Positions 10,200-18,436 of a DNA stretch of 64,000 nucleotides are shown here, piece after piece (the stretch's first letter is position 1; each line of letters opens with the position of its first letter). The stretch is from Pseudomonas sp. GM21 (lineage in GTDB: Bacteria; Pseudomonadota; Gammaproteobacteria; Pseudomonadales; Pseudomonadaceae), in the NCBI RefSeq assembly GCF_000282215.1, contig NZ_AKJS01000080.1:62001-126000 (forward strand), written 5' to 3'. Below the pieces are notes generated by a model that saw nothing but the letters and a program-made list of their open reading frames with translations, was not told the DNA's origin and searched no databases. The position numbers and the translations under genes are program-made.

Positions 10200-10604
10200 C
10201 TACTGCGGCAAAACGGCGGCGAAGCCCGGAATGTGGGCCTGGATCGCGTTCAGCAGCTCTTCCTTGCTGAAAGGCTTGGTCAAAAACTGGTCGGAACCAA
10301 CGATGCGCCCCTTGGCCTTGTCGAACAGCCCGTCCTTGGACGACAGCATAATCACTGGCGTGGACTTGAACGCACTGTTGTTCTTGATTAAAGCGCAGGT
10401 CTGATAGCCATCCAGACGCGGCATCATGATGTCGACAAAGATGATGCCGGGATGGTTATCGGCAATCTTGGCCAGCGCATCGAAACCGTCGATGGCCGTA
10501 ATGACTTCACAACCCACATTCTTCAACAGCGTTTCGGCGGTGCGACGAATCGTCTTCGAATCGTCGATCACCATGACCTTCAAGGCGCTGGAATGCTGAT
10601 CCAT
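10200..10604 (-). CDS. pilG: Response regulator PilG
   Basis: A 134-residue receiver domain and the first gene of the chemosensory operon. It has the Asp pair in VMVIDDSKTI, the phospho-acceptor Asp in IIFVDIMMPRLDGYQ, and the conserved Lys in FLTKPFSKEEL. PilG promotes pilus extension and cAMP signalling in P. aeruginosa. The ATG at 10604 gives MDQHSSALKVMVIDDS, close to the known PilG N-terminus. The 235-base gap to the divergent gshB must hold the operon promoter. Confidence 0.94.
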   Translation of the reverse strand: MDQHSSALKVMVIDDSKTIRRTAETLLKNVGCEVITAIDGFDALAKIADNHPGIIFVDIMMPRLDGYQTCALIKNNSAFKSTPVIMLSSKDGLFDKAKGRIVGSDQFLTKPFSKEELLNAIQAHIPGFAAVLPQ

Positions 10605-10839
10605 AAATGCTCTACCGTCGCCTTTGCGAAACAAATTGTCCGTTTAAGGGTAATCGCTGGCTCGAAACCCTTTACGATCAAGGGCCGGCACGGCATGGCA
10701 GCCTTTTTAGCACAGTCTCCAAATGCAATCTATCGGCCGGTCTTTGCGGTGGTTTTTCCTTGACCGGGAACACACTGAGCGCCACTCTGACGCCACTTTT
10801 TCATGTCCTTTCGGACCAGCCATTTTCGAGGAAAAACCC

Positions 10840-11790
10840 ATGAGCGTTCGCGTCGGGATTGTCATGGATCCTATTGCCAATATTTCCTATAAAAAGGATA
10901 GCTCGCTGGCCATGCTGCTGGCTGCGCAGAAGCGCGGCTGGGAACTGTTCTATATGGAACAGCGCGATTTGTATCAGGGCGAAGGTGAAGCACGGGCGCG
11001 GATGCGGCCGCTGAAGGTGTTCGCCAACCCGGAAAAATGGTTCGAGCTGGGCGATGAAAGCGATGCGCTGTTGAGCGATCTGGACGTGATCCTGATGCGC
11101 AAGGATCCGCCGTTCGACATGGAATTCGTTTACTCCACCTACCTGTTGGAGCAAGCCGAGCGCGCCGGCGTGCTGGTGGTCAACAAGCCGCAAAGCCTGC
11201 GTGACTGCAACGAAAAGCTGTTCGCCACGCTGTTCCCGCAGTGCACGCCGCCGACCGTGGTCAGCCGTCGCGCCGATGTGCTGCGTGAATTCGCCGCCAA
11301 ACACGGCGACGTCATCCTCAAGCCACTGGACGGCATGGGCGGCACTTCGATCTTCCGTCACCGTGCTGGCGACCCGAACCTGTCGGTGATTCTGGAAACC
11401 CTGACCGCGCTGGGCGCCCAGCAGATCATGGGCCAGGCGTACCTGCCGGCGATCAAGGATGGCGACAAGCGCATCCTGATGATCGATGGTGAGCCGGTGG
11501 ATTACTGCCTGGCGCGCATTCCCGCCGCCGGTGAAACCCGTGGCAACCTCGCGGCCGGCGGCCGTGGCGAAGCCCGCCCACTGACCGACAAGGATCGCTG
11601 GATTGCCGCTCAAGTCGGCCCGACCCTGCGTGAGAAAGGCCTGTTGTTCGTGGGCCTGGACGTGATCGGCGAACACCTGACCGAAATCAACGTCACCAGC
11701 CCGACCTGCATTCGCGAAATCGACAATGCCTTTGGCACCGATATTGGCGGCCTGCTGATGGAGGTCATTGAGAAGAAGCTGCAAGCTTGA
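10840..11790 (+). CDS. gshB: Glutathione synthetase
   Basis: GshB joins gamma-glutamylcysteine and glycine with ATP to make glutathione. The 316-residue protein has the prokaryotic GshB N-terminal domain (VGIVMDPIANISYKKDS), followed by an ATP-grasp domain with the glycine-rich loop LKPLDGMGGTSIFR and the C-terminal metal-binding segment LTEINVTSPTCIREID. The ATG at 10840 is preceded by GAGGAAAAACCC. The neighbours pilG (divergent) and the tonB-like gene (downstream) match the P. aeruginosa order as I recall it. Confidence 0.96.
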   Translation: MSVRVGIVMDPIANISYKKDSSLAMLLAAQKRGWELFYMEQRDLYQGEGEARARMRPLKVFANPEKWFELGDESDALLSDLDVILMRKDPPFDMEFVYSTYLLEQAERAGVLVVNKPQSLRDCNEKLFATLFPQCTPPTVVSRRADVLREFAAKHGDVILKPLDGMGGTSIFRHRAGDPNLSVILETLTALGAQQIMGQAYLPAIKDGDKRILMIDGEPVDYCLARIPAAGETRGNLAAGGRGEARPLTDKDRWIAAQVGPTLREKGLLFVGLDVIGEHLTEINVTSPTCIREIDNAFGTDIGGLLMEVIEKKLQA

Positions 11791-11836
11791 AGCTGCGTCT
11801 CTACAGCTTGTCGCTTGAAGCTTGCGGCTTGAAGCT
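11791..11836. repeat. Imperfect AGCTTG/GAAGCT direct and inverted repeats
   Basis: The gap after gshB is built of short alternating copies of AGCTTGAAGCTTGCGGCTT. It has no coding capacity. A similar AAGC-rich stretch lies at 28485-28530. Confidence 0.5.
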
Positions 11837-11891
11837 AAAAACCAACATTGCGCTATCATGCCGAGCCCATAAAAACGCGATGTTGGTTTTT
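11837..11891. promoter_or_regulatory. Long inverted repeat directly upstream of the tonB-like gene
   Basis: Arms of 16 bases (11837-11852 AAAAACCAACATTGCG and 11876-11891) pair with one mismatch around a 23-base loop. The right arm ends in TTTTT five bases before the ATG at 11897, so it could be an intrinsic terminator for gshB. It also occupies the place where a ribosome-binding site should be. Confidence 0.65.
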
Positions 11892-11896
11892 CTGCC

Positions 11897-12796
11897 ATGA
11901 CTCTCCCGTCCGATCTGCCCGCTGAACTCGCCCATCGTGGCGTGCGCCCGGCTGATCGTCTCGGTTTTACCCTGTTTCTGGCGGCGTTGATCCATTTAGC
12001 CTTGCTGTTGGGCGTCGGTTTTACGATGGTCGAACCCCAACAAATCAGCAAAACCCTGGAAATCACCCTCGCCACCTTCAAAAGCGAAAAGAAGCCCGAA
12101 AAAGCCGACTTCCTTGCCCAGGAAAATCAGCAGGGCAGCGGCACCCTGGATAAAAAGGCGATCCCCAAGACCACCGAGGTCGCGCCGTTCCAGGACAACA
12201 AGGTGCAAAAAGTCACGCCGCCGCCCGCTGCCAAGCCTGAAGTGCAGGAAGCGGCGCCCAAGGCTGCCGTGACCACCGTCGCACCCAAACCGAAAAAAGC
12301 CCCTGCCAAGAACGAAGAGGTCAAACCGCAAACCAAACCTGCGGTCGCTGCACCGACGTTCGACAGCTCCCAGTTGTCCAGCGACATCGCCAGCCTCGAA
12401 GCGGAACTGGCCAATGAACAACAGCTGTACGCCAAACGCCCGCGTATCCACCGCTTGAGCGCGGCCTCGACCATGCGCGACAAAGGTGCCTGGTATAAGG
12501 ACGAATGGCGCAAGAAGGTCGAGCGCATTGGTAACCTCAACTACCCCGACGAAGCCCGACGCCAACAGATCTACGGCAATTTGCGGCTAATGGTTTCGAT
12601 CAACCGCGACGGCTCGCTGTATGAAGTGCTGGTGCTGGAGTCGTCCGGGCAACCGCTGCTGGATCAGGCGGCGCAGCGGATCGTCAGGCTCGCGGCACCC
12701 TTTGCGCCGTTTACCGGCGATCTTTCGGACATCGACCGCCTGGAAATCATCCGCACGTGGAAGTTTGCCCGTGGGGACAGACTCTCCAGCAACTGA
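11897..12796 (+). CDS. TonB-type energy transducer (TonB3-like)
   Basis: A 299-residue TonB-family protein. It has a single N-terminal membrane anchor at about 22-43 (RLGFTLFLAALIHLALLLGV), then a Lys/Pro/Ala-rich periplasmic spacer (about 60-145), a helical region, and a C-terminal TonB domain (about 200-295, with YPDEARRQQIYGNLRLMVSI). TonB proteins carry proton-motive-force energy from ExbBD to outer-membrane receptors. The gene downstream of gshB in P. aeruginosa, tonB3, has been linked to twitching motility. No Shine-Dalgarno precedes the ATG, and an in-frame TAA at 11870-11872 excludes an upstream start. Confidence 0.85.
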   Translation: MTLPSDLPAELAHRGVRPADRLGFTLFLAALIHLALLLGVGFTMVEPQQISKTLEITLATFKSEKKPEKADFLAQENQQGSGTLDKKAIPKTTEVAPFQDNKVQKVTPPPAAKPEVQEAAPKAAVTTVAPKPKKAPAKNEEVKPQTKPAVAAPTFDSSQLSSDIASLEAELANEQQLYAKRPRIHRLSAASTMRDKGAWYKDEWRKKVERIGNLNYPDEARRQQIYGNLRLMVSINRDGSLYEVLVLESSGQPLLDQAAQRIVRLAAPFAPFTGDLSDIDRLEIIRTWKFARGDRLSSN

Positions 12797-12812
12797 CACC
12801 ACCAATAATCCC

Positions 12813-12902
12813 CTGTGGGAGCGAGCCTGCTCGCGAATGCGGCATCACATCCAGCATCGAAGTGTCTGACAGACCGCAATCGCGAGCAGGCTCGCTCCCA
12901 CA
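12813..12902. repeat. REP inverted pair
   Basis: Two GTGGGAGCGAGCCTGCTCGC-type units in opposite orientation separate the tonB-like gene from yqgE. Confidence 0.85.
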
Positions 12903-12989
12903 GTTAATCTGTATTGTTGCTGGCATTTGAGGCATTTCCTGTGCATCCCCAGCTTGTCAGTTCGCCCCTCCAACGCCACACTATCGCTC

Positions 12990-13562
12990 ATGAAAAACGT
13001 CAGCCCCAGCTACCTCAAGCATCACTTCCTGATCGCCATGCCTCATATGGCCGACCCGAACTTTGCGCACACCTTGACCTACATCGTCGAGCACACGGCC
13101 AATGGTGCCATGGGGCTGGTGATCAACCGCCCGCAAGACCTGAGTCTGGCCGACATTCTTGAGCAACTGCGCCCGGACATCGAGCCGCCGGCGCTGTGCC
13201 AGCATGTGCCGATTTTCATGGGCGGCCCGGTGCAGACGGATCGTGGCTTTGTCCTGCACCCAACAGGTCAGACTTATCAGGCGACCGCTGATCTGGAAGG
13301 CGAACTGTCCTTGTCCACTTCTCAAGACGTGCTGTTCGCCATCGCCGACGGCGTGGGTCCGGCGAAAAGCCTGATCGCCTTGGGTTACGCTGGCTGGGAA
13401 GCCGGGCAGCTGGATGCCGAACTGGCCCAGAACGCCTGGCTGACCTGCCCGTACGACGCCGACATCCTGTTCAACACCAGCAGCGAACTGCGCCTGGAAG
13501 CGGCGGCCAAACATTTGGGCGTCAACCTCAGCCTGCTCACCAGCCAGGCGGGGCACGCCTGA
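12990..13562 (+). CDS. yqgE: YqgE/AlgH family protein (UPF0301)
   Basis: A 190-residue protein of the YqgE/AlgH family, whose biochemical role is not settled. The N-terminal block (LKHHFLIAMPHMADPNFAHT) and the loops GAMGLVINRP and GGPVQTDRGFVLH are family signatures. The ATG at 12990 gives the usual N-terminus. Its stop overlaps the start of ruvX (TGATG), the widely conserved yqgE-yqgF pairing. Confidence 0.92.
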   Translation: MKNVSPSYLKHHFLIAMPHMADPNFAHTLTYIVEHTANGAMGLVINRPQDLSLADILEQLRPDIEPPALCQHVPIFMGGPVQTDRGFVLHPTGQTYQATADLEGELSLSTSQDVLFAIADGVGPAKSLIALGYAGWEAGQLDAELAQNAWLTCPYDADILFNTSSELRLEAAAKHLGVNLSLLTSQAGHA

Positions 13563-13999
13563 TGGCCCTGCGCCTGATTTTGGGTTTTGACTATGGCACC
13601 AAGCAGATCGGCGTAGCGGTCGGGCAGGTGATTACCGGCCAGGCCCGCGAGCTGTGCACTTTGAAGGCTCAGAACGGTGTTCCCGACTGGAATCAGGTCG
13701 AAGCCCTGATTAAAGAGTGGAAACCCGATGCGGTGGTGGTCGGCCTGCCCTTGAACATGGACGGCACCCCGAGCGACATGTGCCTGCGCGCGGAAAAGTT
13801 CGCCCGCCGCCTGAACGGCCGCTACAACCTGCCCTTCTATACCCACGATGAACGCCTGACCACGTTTGAAGCCAAGGGCGAGCGACGTGATCGGGGCGGG
13901 CAAAAAGGCAGTTACCGCGACAACCCGGTGGACGCCATCGCCGCCGCCCTGCTGCTGCAAGGCTGGCTCGACGAAAACAGCGCACTGTTCGAGTCCTGA
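13562..13999 (+). CDS. ruvX: Putative Holliday junction resolvase RuvX (YqgF)
   Basis: A 145-residue RNase H-fold protein of the YqgF/RuvX family, implicated in pre-16S rRNA processing and Holliday junction resolution. The first catalytic Asp is in the N-terminal strand [15 protein letters not shown]. The segment [16 protein letters not shown] and the C-terminal Asp in [14 protein letters not shown] complete the acidic site. Its start overlaps the yqgE stop by one base. Confidence 0.94.
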   Translation: MALRLILGFDYGTKQIGVAVGQVITGQARELCTLKAQNGVPDWNQVEALIKEWKPDAVVVGLPLNMDGTPSDMCLRAEKFARRLNGRYNLPFYTHDERLTTFEAKGERRDRGGQKGSYRDNPVDAIAAALLLQGWLDENSALFES

Positions 14000-14013
14000 A
14001 ACAACGAATCCTC

Positions 14014-14080
14014 AAGAGCCGCTGCAAGCGACTCTTTATAGCGACAACCCGAGCCAACACACAAGCAACATCGGCTCGGG
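14014..14080 (+). promoter_or_regulatory. Two consecutive hairpins between ruvX and pyrR
   Basis: The first hairpin (14014-14036) has arms AAGAG.CGCT/AGCG.CTCTT with one mismatch and a GCA loop, followed by TTATA. The second (14048-14055 CCCGAGCC with 14073-14080 GGCTCGGG) is a perfect 8-base stem ending just before the pyrR ribosome-binding site AAGGAG (14088-14092 region). The first may terminate ruvX transcripts. The second could influence pyrR translation; this is inference. Confidence 0.5.
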
Positions 14081-14097
14081 CCCAAGAAGGAGCTACC

Positions 14098-14601
14098 ATG
14101 AGCCTGCCCAATCCCGCCGAACTGATCAGCCAGATGGCGATCCGGCTTGACGCCCACCTGGCCAAACGAGGCATCAGCGAACCGCGTTACATCGGTATTC
14201 GTACCGGCGGTGTCTGGGTCGCCCAGGCCTTGCTCGATGAAATGGGCAGCGACTCGCCGCTCGGCACCCTGGACGTGTCCTTCTATCGCGACGATTTCAG
14301 CCAGAGCGGTTTGCACCCACAGGTTCGCCCGTCTGCACTGCCGTTCGAAATCGAAGGCCAGCACCTGGTGCTGATCGACGACGTGCTCATGAGCGGCCGG
14401 ACCATCCGCGCGGCGCTGAACGAACTTTTCGACTACGGCCGCCCGGCCAGCGTAACGCTGGTCTGCCTGCTGGACCTGGACGCCGGCGAGCTGCCGATTC
14501 GCCCGAACGTGGTGGGCGCGACGCTGTCGCTGGCCGCCCACGAGCGGGTGAAACTGTCCGGTCCCGAGCTCAAGCTTGAGTTGCAAGACCTCGCCCTTTA
14601 A
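14098..14601 (+). CDS. pyrR: PyrR (pyrimidine regulator / uracil phosphoribosyltransferase)
   Basis: A 167-residue type I phosphoribosyltransferase of the PyrR family. The PRPP-binding loop [20 protein letters not shown] is intact, as is the N-terminal [12 protein letters not shown] segment. In Gram-positive bacteria PyrR binds pyr mRNA; in Pseudomonas it has been reported to act on pyr gene expression by other means. It lies directly upstream of pyrB, 26 bases apart. AAGAAGGAG precedes its ATG. Confidence 0.94.
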   Translation: MSLPNPAELISQMAIRLDAHLAKRGISEPRYIGIRTGGVWVAQALLDEMGSDSPLGTLDVSFYRDDFSQSGLHPQVRPSALPFEIEGQHLVLIDDVLMSGRTIRAALNELFDYGRPASVTLVCLLDLDAGELPIRPNVVGATLSLAAHERVKLSGPELKLELQDLAL

Positions 14602-14627
14602 TCCGCCCTATTGAGAGTCCCCTCGCG

Positions 14628-15647
14628 ATGACGCCTCTAGAAACCAAGCGCCCGCTGCAGCTCAATGATCAGGGCCAGCTGCGCCACTTCCTCTCGCTCG
14701 ACGGTTTGCGCCGCGAGTTGCTGACGGAAATCCTCGACACTGCCGACTCGTTCCTCGAAGTCGGCGCCCGGGCCGTGAAAAAAGTCCCGTTGTTGCGCGG
14801 CAAGACCGTGTGCAACGTGTTCTTCGAAAACTCCACCCGCACCCGCACCACCTTCGAACTGGCGGCCCAGCGGCTGTCGGCGGACGTGATCACCCTGAAC
14901 GTGTCGACCTCGTCGGCGAGCAAGGGCGAAACCCTGCTCGACACCCTGCGCAACCTCGAAGCCATGGCTGCCGACATGTTCGTCGTGCGCCACGGTGACT
15001 CCGGTGCCGCACACTTCATCGCCGAACATGTCTGCCCGCAAGTGGCAATCATCAACGGCGGCGACGGCCGTCACGCGCACCCGACGCAGGGTATGCTCGA
15101 CATGCTCACCATCCGTCGACACAAGGGCGGTTTCGAAAACCTCTCGGTGGCCATCGTCGGCGACATCCTGCACTCGCGGGTGGCACGCTCGAACATGCTG
15201 GCGCTGAAAACCCTCGGTTGCCCGGACATCCGCGTGATCGCGCCGAAAACCCTGCTGCCCATCGGCATCGAGCAATACGGCGTGAAGGTCTACACCGACA
15301 TGGCCGAAGGCCTGAAAGATGTGGACGTGGTGATCATGCTGCGCCTGCAACGCGAACGCATGGCCGGCGGCCTGCTGCCGAGCGAAGGCGAGTTCTACCG
15401 CCTGTTCGGCCTGACCACCGCCCGCCTGGCCGGGGCCAAGCCGGATTGCATCGTCATGCACCCGGGGCCGATCAACCGCGGGGTGGAGATTGAGTCGGCG
15501 GTGGCCGACGGCCCGCATTCGGTGATCCTCAACCAGGTCACCTACGGTATTGCGATTCGTATGGCCGTGCTGTCCATGGCCATGAGCGGGCAGACTGCGC
15601 AACGTCAATTCGAGCAAGGCCAATTCGAGCAGGAGAACGCCCAGTGA
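14628..15647 (+). CDS. pyrB: Aspartate carbamoyltransferase catalytic subunit
   Basis: PyrB makes N-carbamoyl-aspartate from carbamoyl phosphate and aspartate, the committed step of pyrimidine synthesis. The 339-residue protein has the carbamoyl-phosphate loop [15 protein letters not shown], the HPTQG motif (AHPTQGMLD), and LRLQRER and HPGPINRG segments. Pseudomonas PyrB works in a large complex with the dihydroorotase-like PyrC', which follows here with a 4-base overlap (GTGA). The N-terminal extension before [10 protein letters not shown] is typical of this class. Confidence 0.96.
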   Translation: MTPLETKRPLQLNDQGQLRHFLSLDGLRRELLTEILDTADSFLEVGARAVKKVPLLRGKTVCNVFFENSTRTRTTFELAAQRLSADVITLNVSTSSASKGETLLDTLRNLEAMAADMFVVRHGDSGAAHFIAEHVCPQVAIINGGDGRHAHPTQGMLDMLTIRRHKGGFENLSVAIVGDILHSRVARSNMLALKTLGCPDIRVIAPKTLLPIGIEQYGVKVYTDMAEGLKDVDVVIMLRLQRERMAGGLLPSEGEFYRLFGLTTARLAGAKPDCIVMHPGPINRGVEIESAVADGPHSVILNQVTYGIAIRMAVLSMAMSGQTAQRQFEQGQFEQENAQ

Positions 15648-16915
15648 AGCTCAGTATCCTCGGCGCCCGCGTGATTGATCCAGCCACTGGTCTGGATAAA
15701 GTAACTGACATCCATATTGAAGCCTGCAAGATCATCGCCCTTGGCGCCGCTCCGGCCGGTTTCGTTGCAGTAGACACCATCGACGCCAAAGGCCTGGTGG
15801 CGGCCCCCGGCCTGGTTGACCTCAATGTCGCCCTGCGCGAGCCGGGCTACAGCCGCAAAGGCTCGATCAATAGCGAAACCCGCGCGGCGGCGGCCGGTGG
15901 CGTGACCAGCTTGTGCTGCCCACCGAAAACCAAACCGGTGCTGGACACCTCGGCCGTGGCCGAACTGATCCTCGACCGCGCTCGCGAAGCCGGCAACACC
16001 AAAGTCTTCCCGATTGGCGCCTTGAGCAAAGGCCTGGACGGCGAACAGCTTGCAGAGCTTGTTGCCTTGCGCGACGCTGGCTGCGTGGCCTTCGGCAACG
16101 GTCTGGAGAGCTTCCGCAACACCCGCACCTTGTGCCGGGCGCTGGAATACGCGGCGACGTTCGACCTGACAGTGATTTTCAACTCGCAAGACCACGACCT
16201 GGCCGAAGGTGGCCTGGCCCATGAAGGCCCGACCGCCAGTTTCCTCGGCTTGCCGGGCATTCCGGAAACCGCTGAAACCGTGGCCCTGGCCCGGGACCTG
16301 CTGCTGGTCGAGCAGAGCGGCGTGCGTGCGCACTTCAGCCAACTCACCAGTGCTCGCGGCGTGGCCCTGATCGCTCAGGCACAAGCGCGCGGGCTGCCGG
16401 TGACCGCCGATGTCGCCCTGTACCAGTTGATCCTGACCGATGAAGCCCTGATCGACTTCAGCAGCCTCTATCACGTACAGCCGCCATTGCGCACCCGCGC
16501 CGACCGCGACGGCCTGCGGGAAGCGGTGAAATCGGGCGTGGTCTCGGCCATTTCCAGCCATCACCAACCGCACGAGCGCGACGCCAAACTGGCACCGTTC
16601 GGCGCTACGGAGCCCGGCATCAGCAGCGTTGAATTGCTGCTGCCGCTGGCGATGACACTGGTGGAGGACGGCTTGCTGGACCTGCCGACGTTGCTGGCGC
16701 GTTTGAGTGCCGGGCCTGCCGAGGCGCTGCGTTTGCCGGCCGGCAAGCTGGCGGTGGGTGGACCGGCGGACATCGTGCTGTTCGACCCGGCGACGTCAAC
16801 CGTGGCCGGTGAGAACTGGCGATCCAAGGGTGAGAACTGTCCGTTTATTGGGCATACCCTGCCGGGTGTAGTGCGTTACACCTTGGTGGATGGGCGGATT
16901 AGCCACCAGGCGTAA
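15644..16915 (+). CDS. pyrC': Dihydroorotase-like PyrC' (non-catalytic ATCase subunit)
   Basis: A 423-residue amidohydrolase-fold protein that starts at a GTG overlapping the pyrB stop. Active dihydroorotases carry a DxHxHxREPG metal site. Here the matching segment is [19 protein letters not shown], so both histidines are lost while the REPG context remains. This agrees with the known role of PyrC' in Pseudomonas as a structural partner needed for PyrB assembly rather than an enzyme. A second, active PyrC is expected elsewhere in the genome. Confidence 0.93.
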   Translation: MKLSILGARVIDPATGLDKVTDIHIEACKIIALGAAPAGFVAVDTIDAKGLVAAPGLVDLNVALREPGYSRKGSINSETRAAAAGGVTSLCCPPKTKPVLDTSAVAELILDRAREAGNTKVFPIGALSKGLDGEQLAELVALRDAGCVAFGNGLESFRNTRTLCRALEYAATFDLTVIFNSQDHDLAEGGLAHEGPTASFLGLPGIPETAETVALARDLLLVEQSGVRAHFSQLTSARGVALIAQAQARGLPVTADVALYQLILTDEALIDFSSLYHVQPPLRTRADRDGLREAVKSGVVSAISSHHQPHERDAKLAPFGATEPGISSVELLLPLAMTLVEDGLLDLPTLLARLSAGPAEALRLPAGKLAVGGPADIVLFDPATSTVAGENWRSKGENCPFIGHTLPGVVRYTLVDGRISHQA

Positions 16916-16924
16916 CCCTGCACC

Positions 16925-17031
16925 GATCGTTCCCACGCTCTGCGTGGGAATGCAGAAAGGGACGCTCTGCGTCCCGAAAGCGGACGCGGAGCGTCCGCAG
17001 AGGCATTCCCACGCAGAGCGTGGGAACGATC
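16925..17031. repeat. Large cruciform intergenic repeat (copy 1 of 5)
   Basis: About 107 bases bounded by GATCGTTCCCACGC and GCGTGGGAACGATC, with inner inverted segments (GGACGCTCTGCGTCC and GGACGCGGAGCGTCC). Related copies lie at 18342, 21959, 26520 and 57504. It lies between the convergent pyrC' and TM2 genes. Confidence 0.85.
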
Positions 17032-17032
17032 A

Positions 17033-17452
17033 TCAACGACTCTGGGCGTTACGCAGCGAAACCTGGTCATTCAGCGTCCAGAAGTCATACAGCACCCCGA
17101 CAAAGAACAACCCGCCCGTCACCAGGTACAGCAACCCGCTGATCCACTTCCCCTGATACATCCGGTGGACGCCGAACACCCCGAGAAACGTCAGCAGAAT
17201 CCACGCCACGTTGTACTCGATAGGCCCTGCGGTGAACCGAAAGTCAGCTTCGCGGTCCATTGCCGGGATCAGAAACAGGTCGATCAGCCAGCCAATCCCC
17301 AGCAAACCGAAGGTGAAGAACCAGATCGTCCCCGTCACCGGCTTGCCGTAATAGAAGCGGTGAGCGCCGGTAAATCCGAAAATCCACAGCAGATAACCAA
17401 TCACTTTGCTGTGCGTATCTTGATGCGTGGCGGACTGCTGATAGCTGTTCAT
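17033..17452 (-). CDS. TM2-domain membrane protein
   Basis: A 139-residue membrane protein with two TM2-like units. The first (about 17-68) reads KVIGYLLWIFGFTGAHRFYY then GKPVTGTIWFFT; the second (about 80-130) reads WILLTFLGVFGVHRMYQGKW. Each unit has the G.HR.Y.GK turn between two hydrophobic segments that defines TM2 domains. The function of bacterial TM2 proteins is unknown. It stands alone, convergent with pyrC' across a cruciform repeat. Confidence 0.8.
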   Translation of the reverse strand: MNSYQQSATHQDTHSKVIGYLLWIFGFTGAHRFYYGKPVTGTIWFFTFGLLGIGWLIDLFLIPAMDREADFRFTAGPIEYNVAWILLTFLGVFGVHRMYQGKWISGLLYLVTGGLFFVGVLYDFWTLNDQVSLRNAQSR

Positions 17453-17702
17453 TAAGGACCTCGACTCACACGATAGATAAATATTCTTTAAATCTTTGTG
17501 ACTTTTTTACCGGTTGCCGACGTATGGCAAATGCTTGTGTGACTCCTGCCAAAGCCTTATAGCACCTGACTTCTGTCCGACAATTGCGTCAATCTGCCGC
17601 TTGATTGGTTCCATTACCCCCCATGTTGAATCGACCAACGGCCTCGGAAGGGCAAAAAAAGCTGTTATAAAGTTGCGCGTTCATACATACGAGCCCTGCC
17701 TA

Positions 17703-18320
17703 ATGCGTCCATTTTTCAAGACATGGCTAACCATTTGCCTTTTGATGCCACTGGCCGCCCACGCCACCAATCGTGAGCAACGTCTTCCAAACGTTAATGG
17801 TTACACCCCAAAATCCCATGTTTCTGCTCCTTCGAGCAAAAACAAACAAACTGCTAAAAAATCGATCCAGCTGAGCGACAACAGCAAACTTGTTCCGCCA
17901 ATGGCGAGCAAGGAAAGCAGCAACGTGCTGAGTCGAGCCGTCAACGTCCTCGGTACTCCGTATCGTTGGGGTGGCAGCAGCCCAAGTAAAGGGTTCGACT
18001 GCAGTGGCCTGGTGAAATATGCGTTCAACGACGCTACGTTTGACCTGCCGCGCACCTCCAACGCCATGGCCAAAGGTCATGGCGAAGAAGTGGATCGCGA
18101 GGACCTGAAGCCGGGCGACCTGATTTTCTTCAAGCTCAAGAGCCGTCGAGTCAATCATGTTGCCATCTACCTGGGCAACGACCGCTTCATCCACGCACCA
18201 CGCCGTGGCAAGTCGGTGAGCATCGATACGCTGAAAAAGCCGTACTGGGAAAAACACTACGTGGTTGCCAAGCGGGTTCTGCCTAAAGAACAGAATCAGA
18301 TGCGCGTCGTTCAGCGCTGA
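17703..18320 (+). CDS. Secreted NlpC/P60 family peptidoglycan hydrolase
   Basis: A 205-residue C40 peptidase with a signal peptide (MRPFFKTWLTICLLMPLAAH, cleavage after AHA). NlpC/P60 enzymes cut peptide stems of peptidoglycan. The catalytic Cys is in GFDCSGLVKYAF (about residue 101), the His is in RVNHVAIYLG, and the third polar residue is in RFIHAPRRG. The ATG at 17703 is chosen because the signal peptide begins there; longer open frame to 17514 has no ribosome site. It is convergent with pilT. Confidence 0.9.
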   Translation: MRPFFKTWLTICLLMPLAAHATNREQRLPNVNGYTPKSHVSAPSSKNKQTAKKSIQLSDNSKLVPPMASKESSNVLSRAVNVLGTPYRWGGSSPSKGFDCSGLVKYAFNDATFDLPRTSNAMAKGHGEEVDREDLKPGDLIFFKLKSRRVNHVAIYLGNDRFIHAPRRGKSVSIDTLKKPYWEKHYVVAKRVLPKEQNQMRVVQR

Positions 18321-18341
18321 TTTGAAATCCCGGGCCTGACC

Positions 18342-18416
18342 CGGGACACTCCGCGTCCCAACAGCGGACGCAGAGCGTCCATTGAGGCATTTTCACGCAG
18401 CGCGTGGGAACGATCG
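18342..18416. repeat. Partial copy of the large cruciform repeat (copy 2 of 5)
   Basis: Begins inside the element (GGGACACTCCGCGTCCC) and ends GCGTGGGAACGATC, lacking the left end. It lies between the convergent NlpC/P60 and pilT genes and may act in transcription termination. Confidence 0.75.
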
Positions 18417-18436
18417 ACAGGCCTGAATTCCAATCC

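Noticed and set aside
10801..12081. 426-codon minus-strand frame opposite gshB and the tonB-like gene
   Set aside because: It spans two clear genes and an intergenic repeat; shadow composition.
12813..12902. Intrinsic terminator
   Set aside because: The inverted pair belongs to the dispersed REP family and lacks a U-tract, so it is listed as a repeat.
17514..17702. N-terminal extension of the NlpC/P60 gene
   Set aside because: A typical signal peptide begins at 17703, so the upstream 63 codons are not translated.
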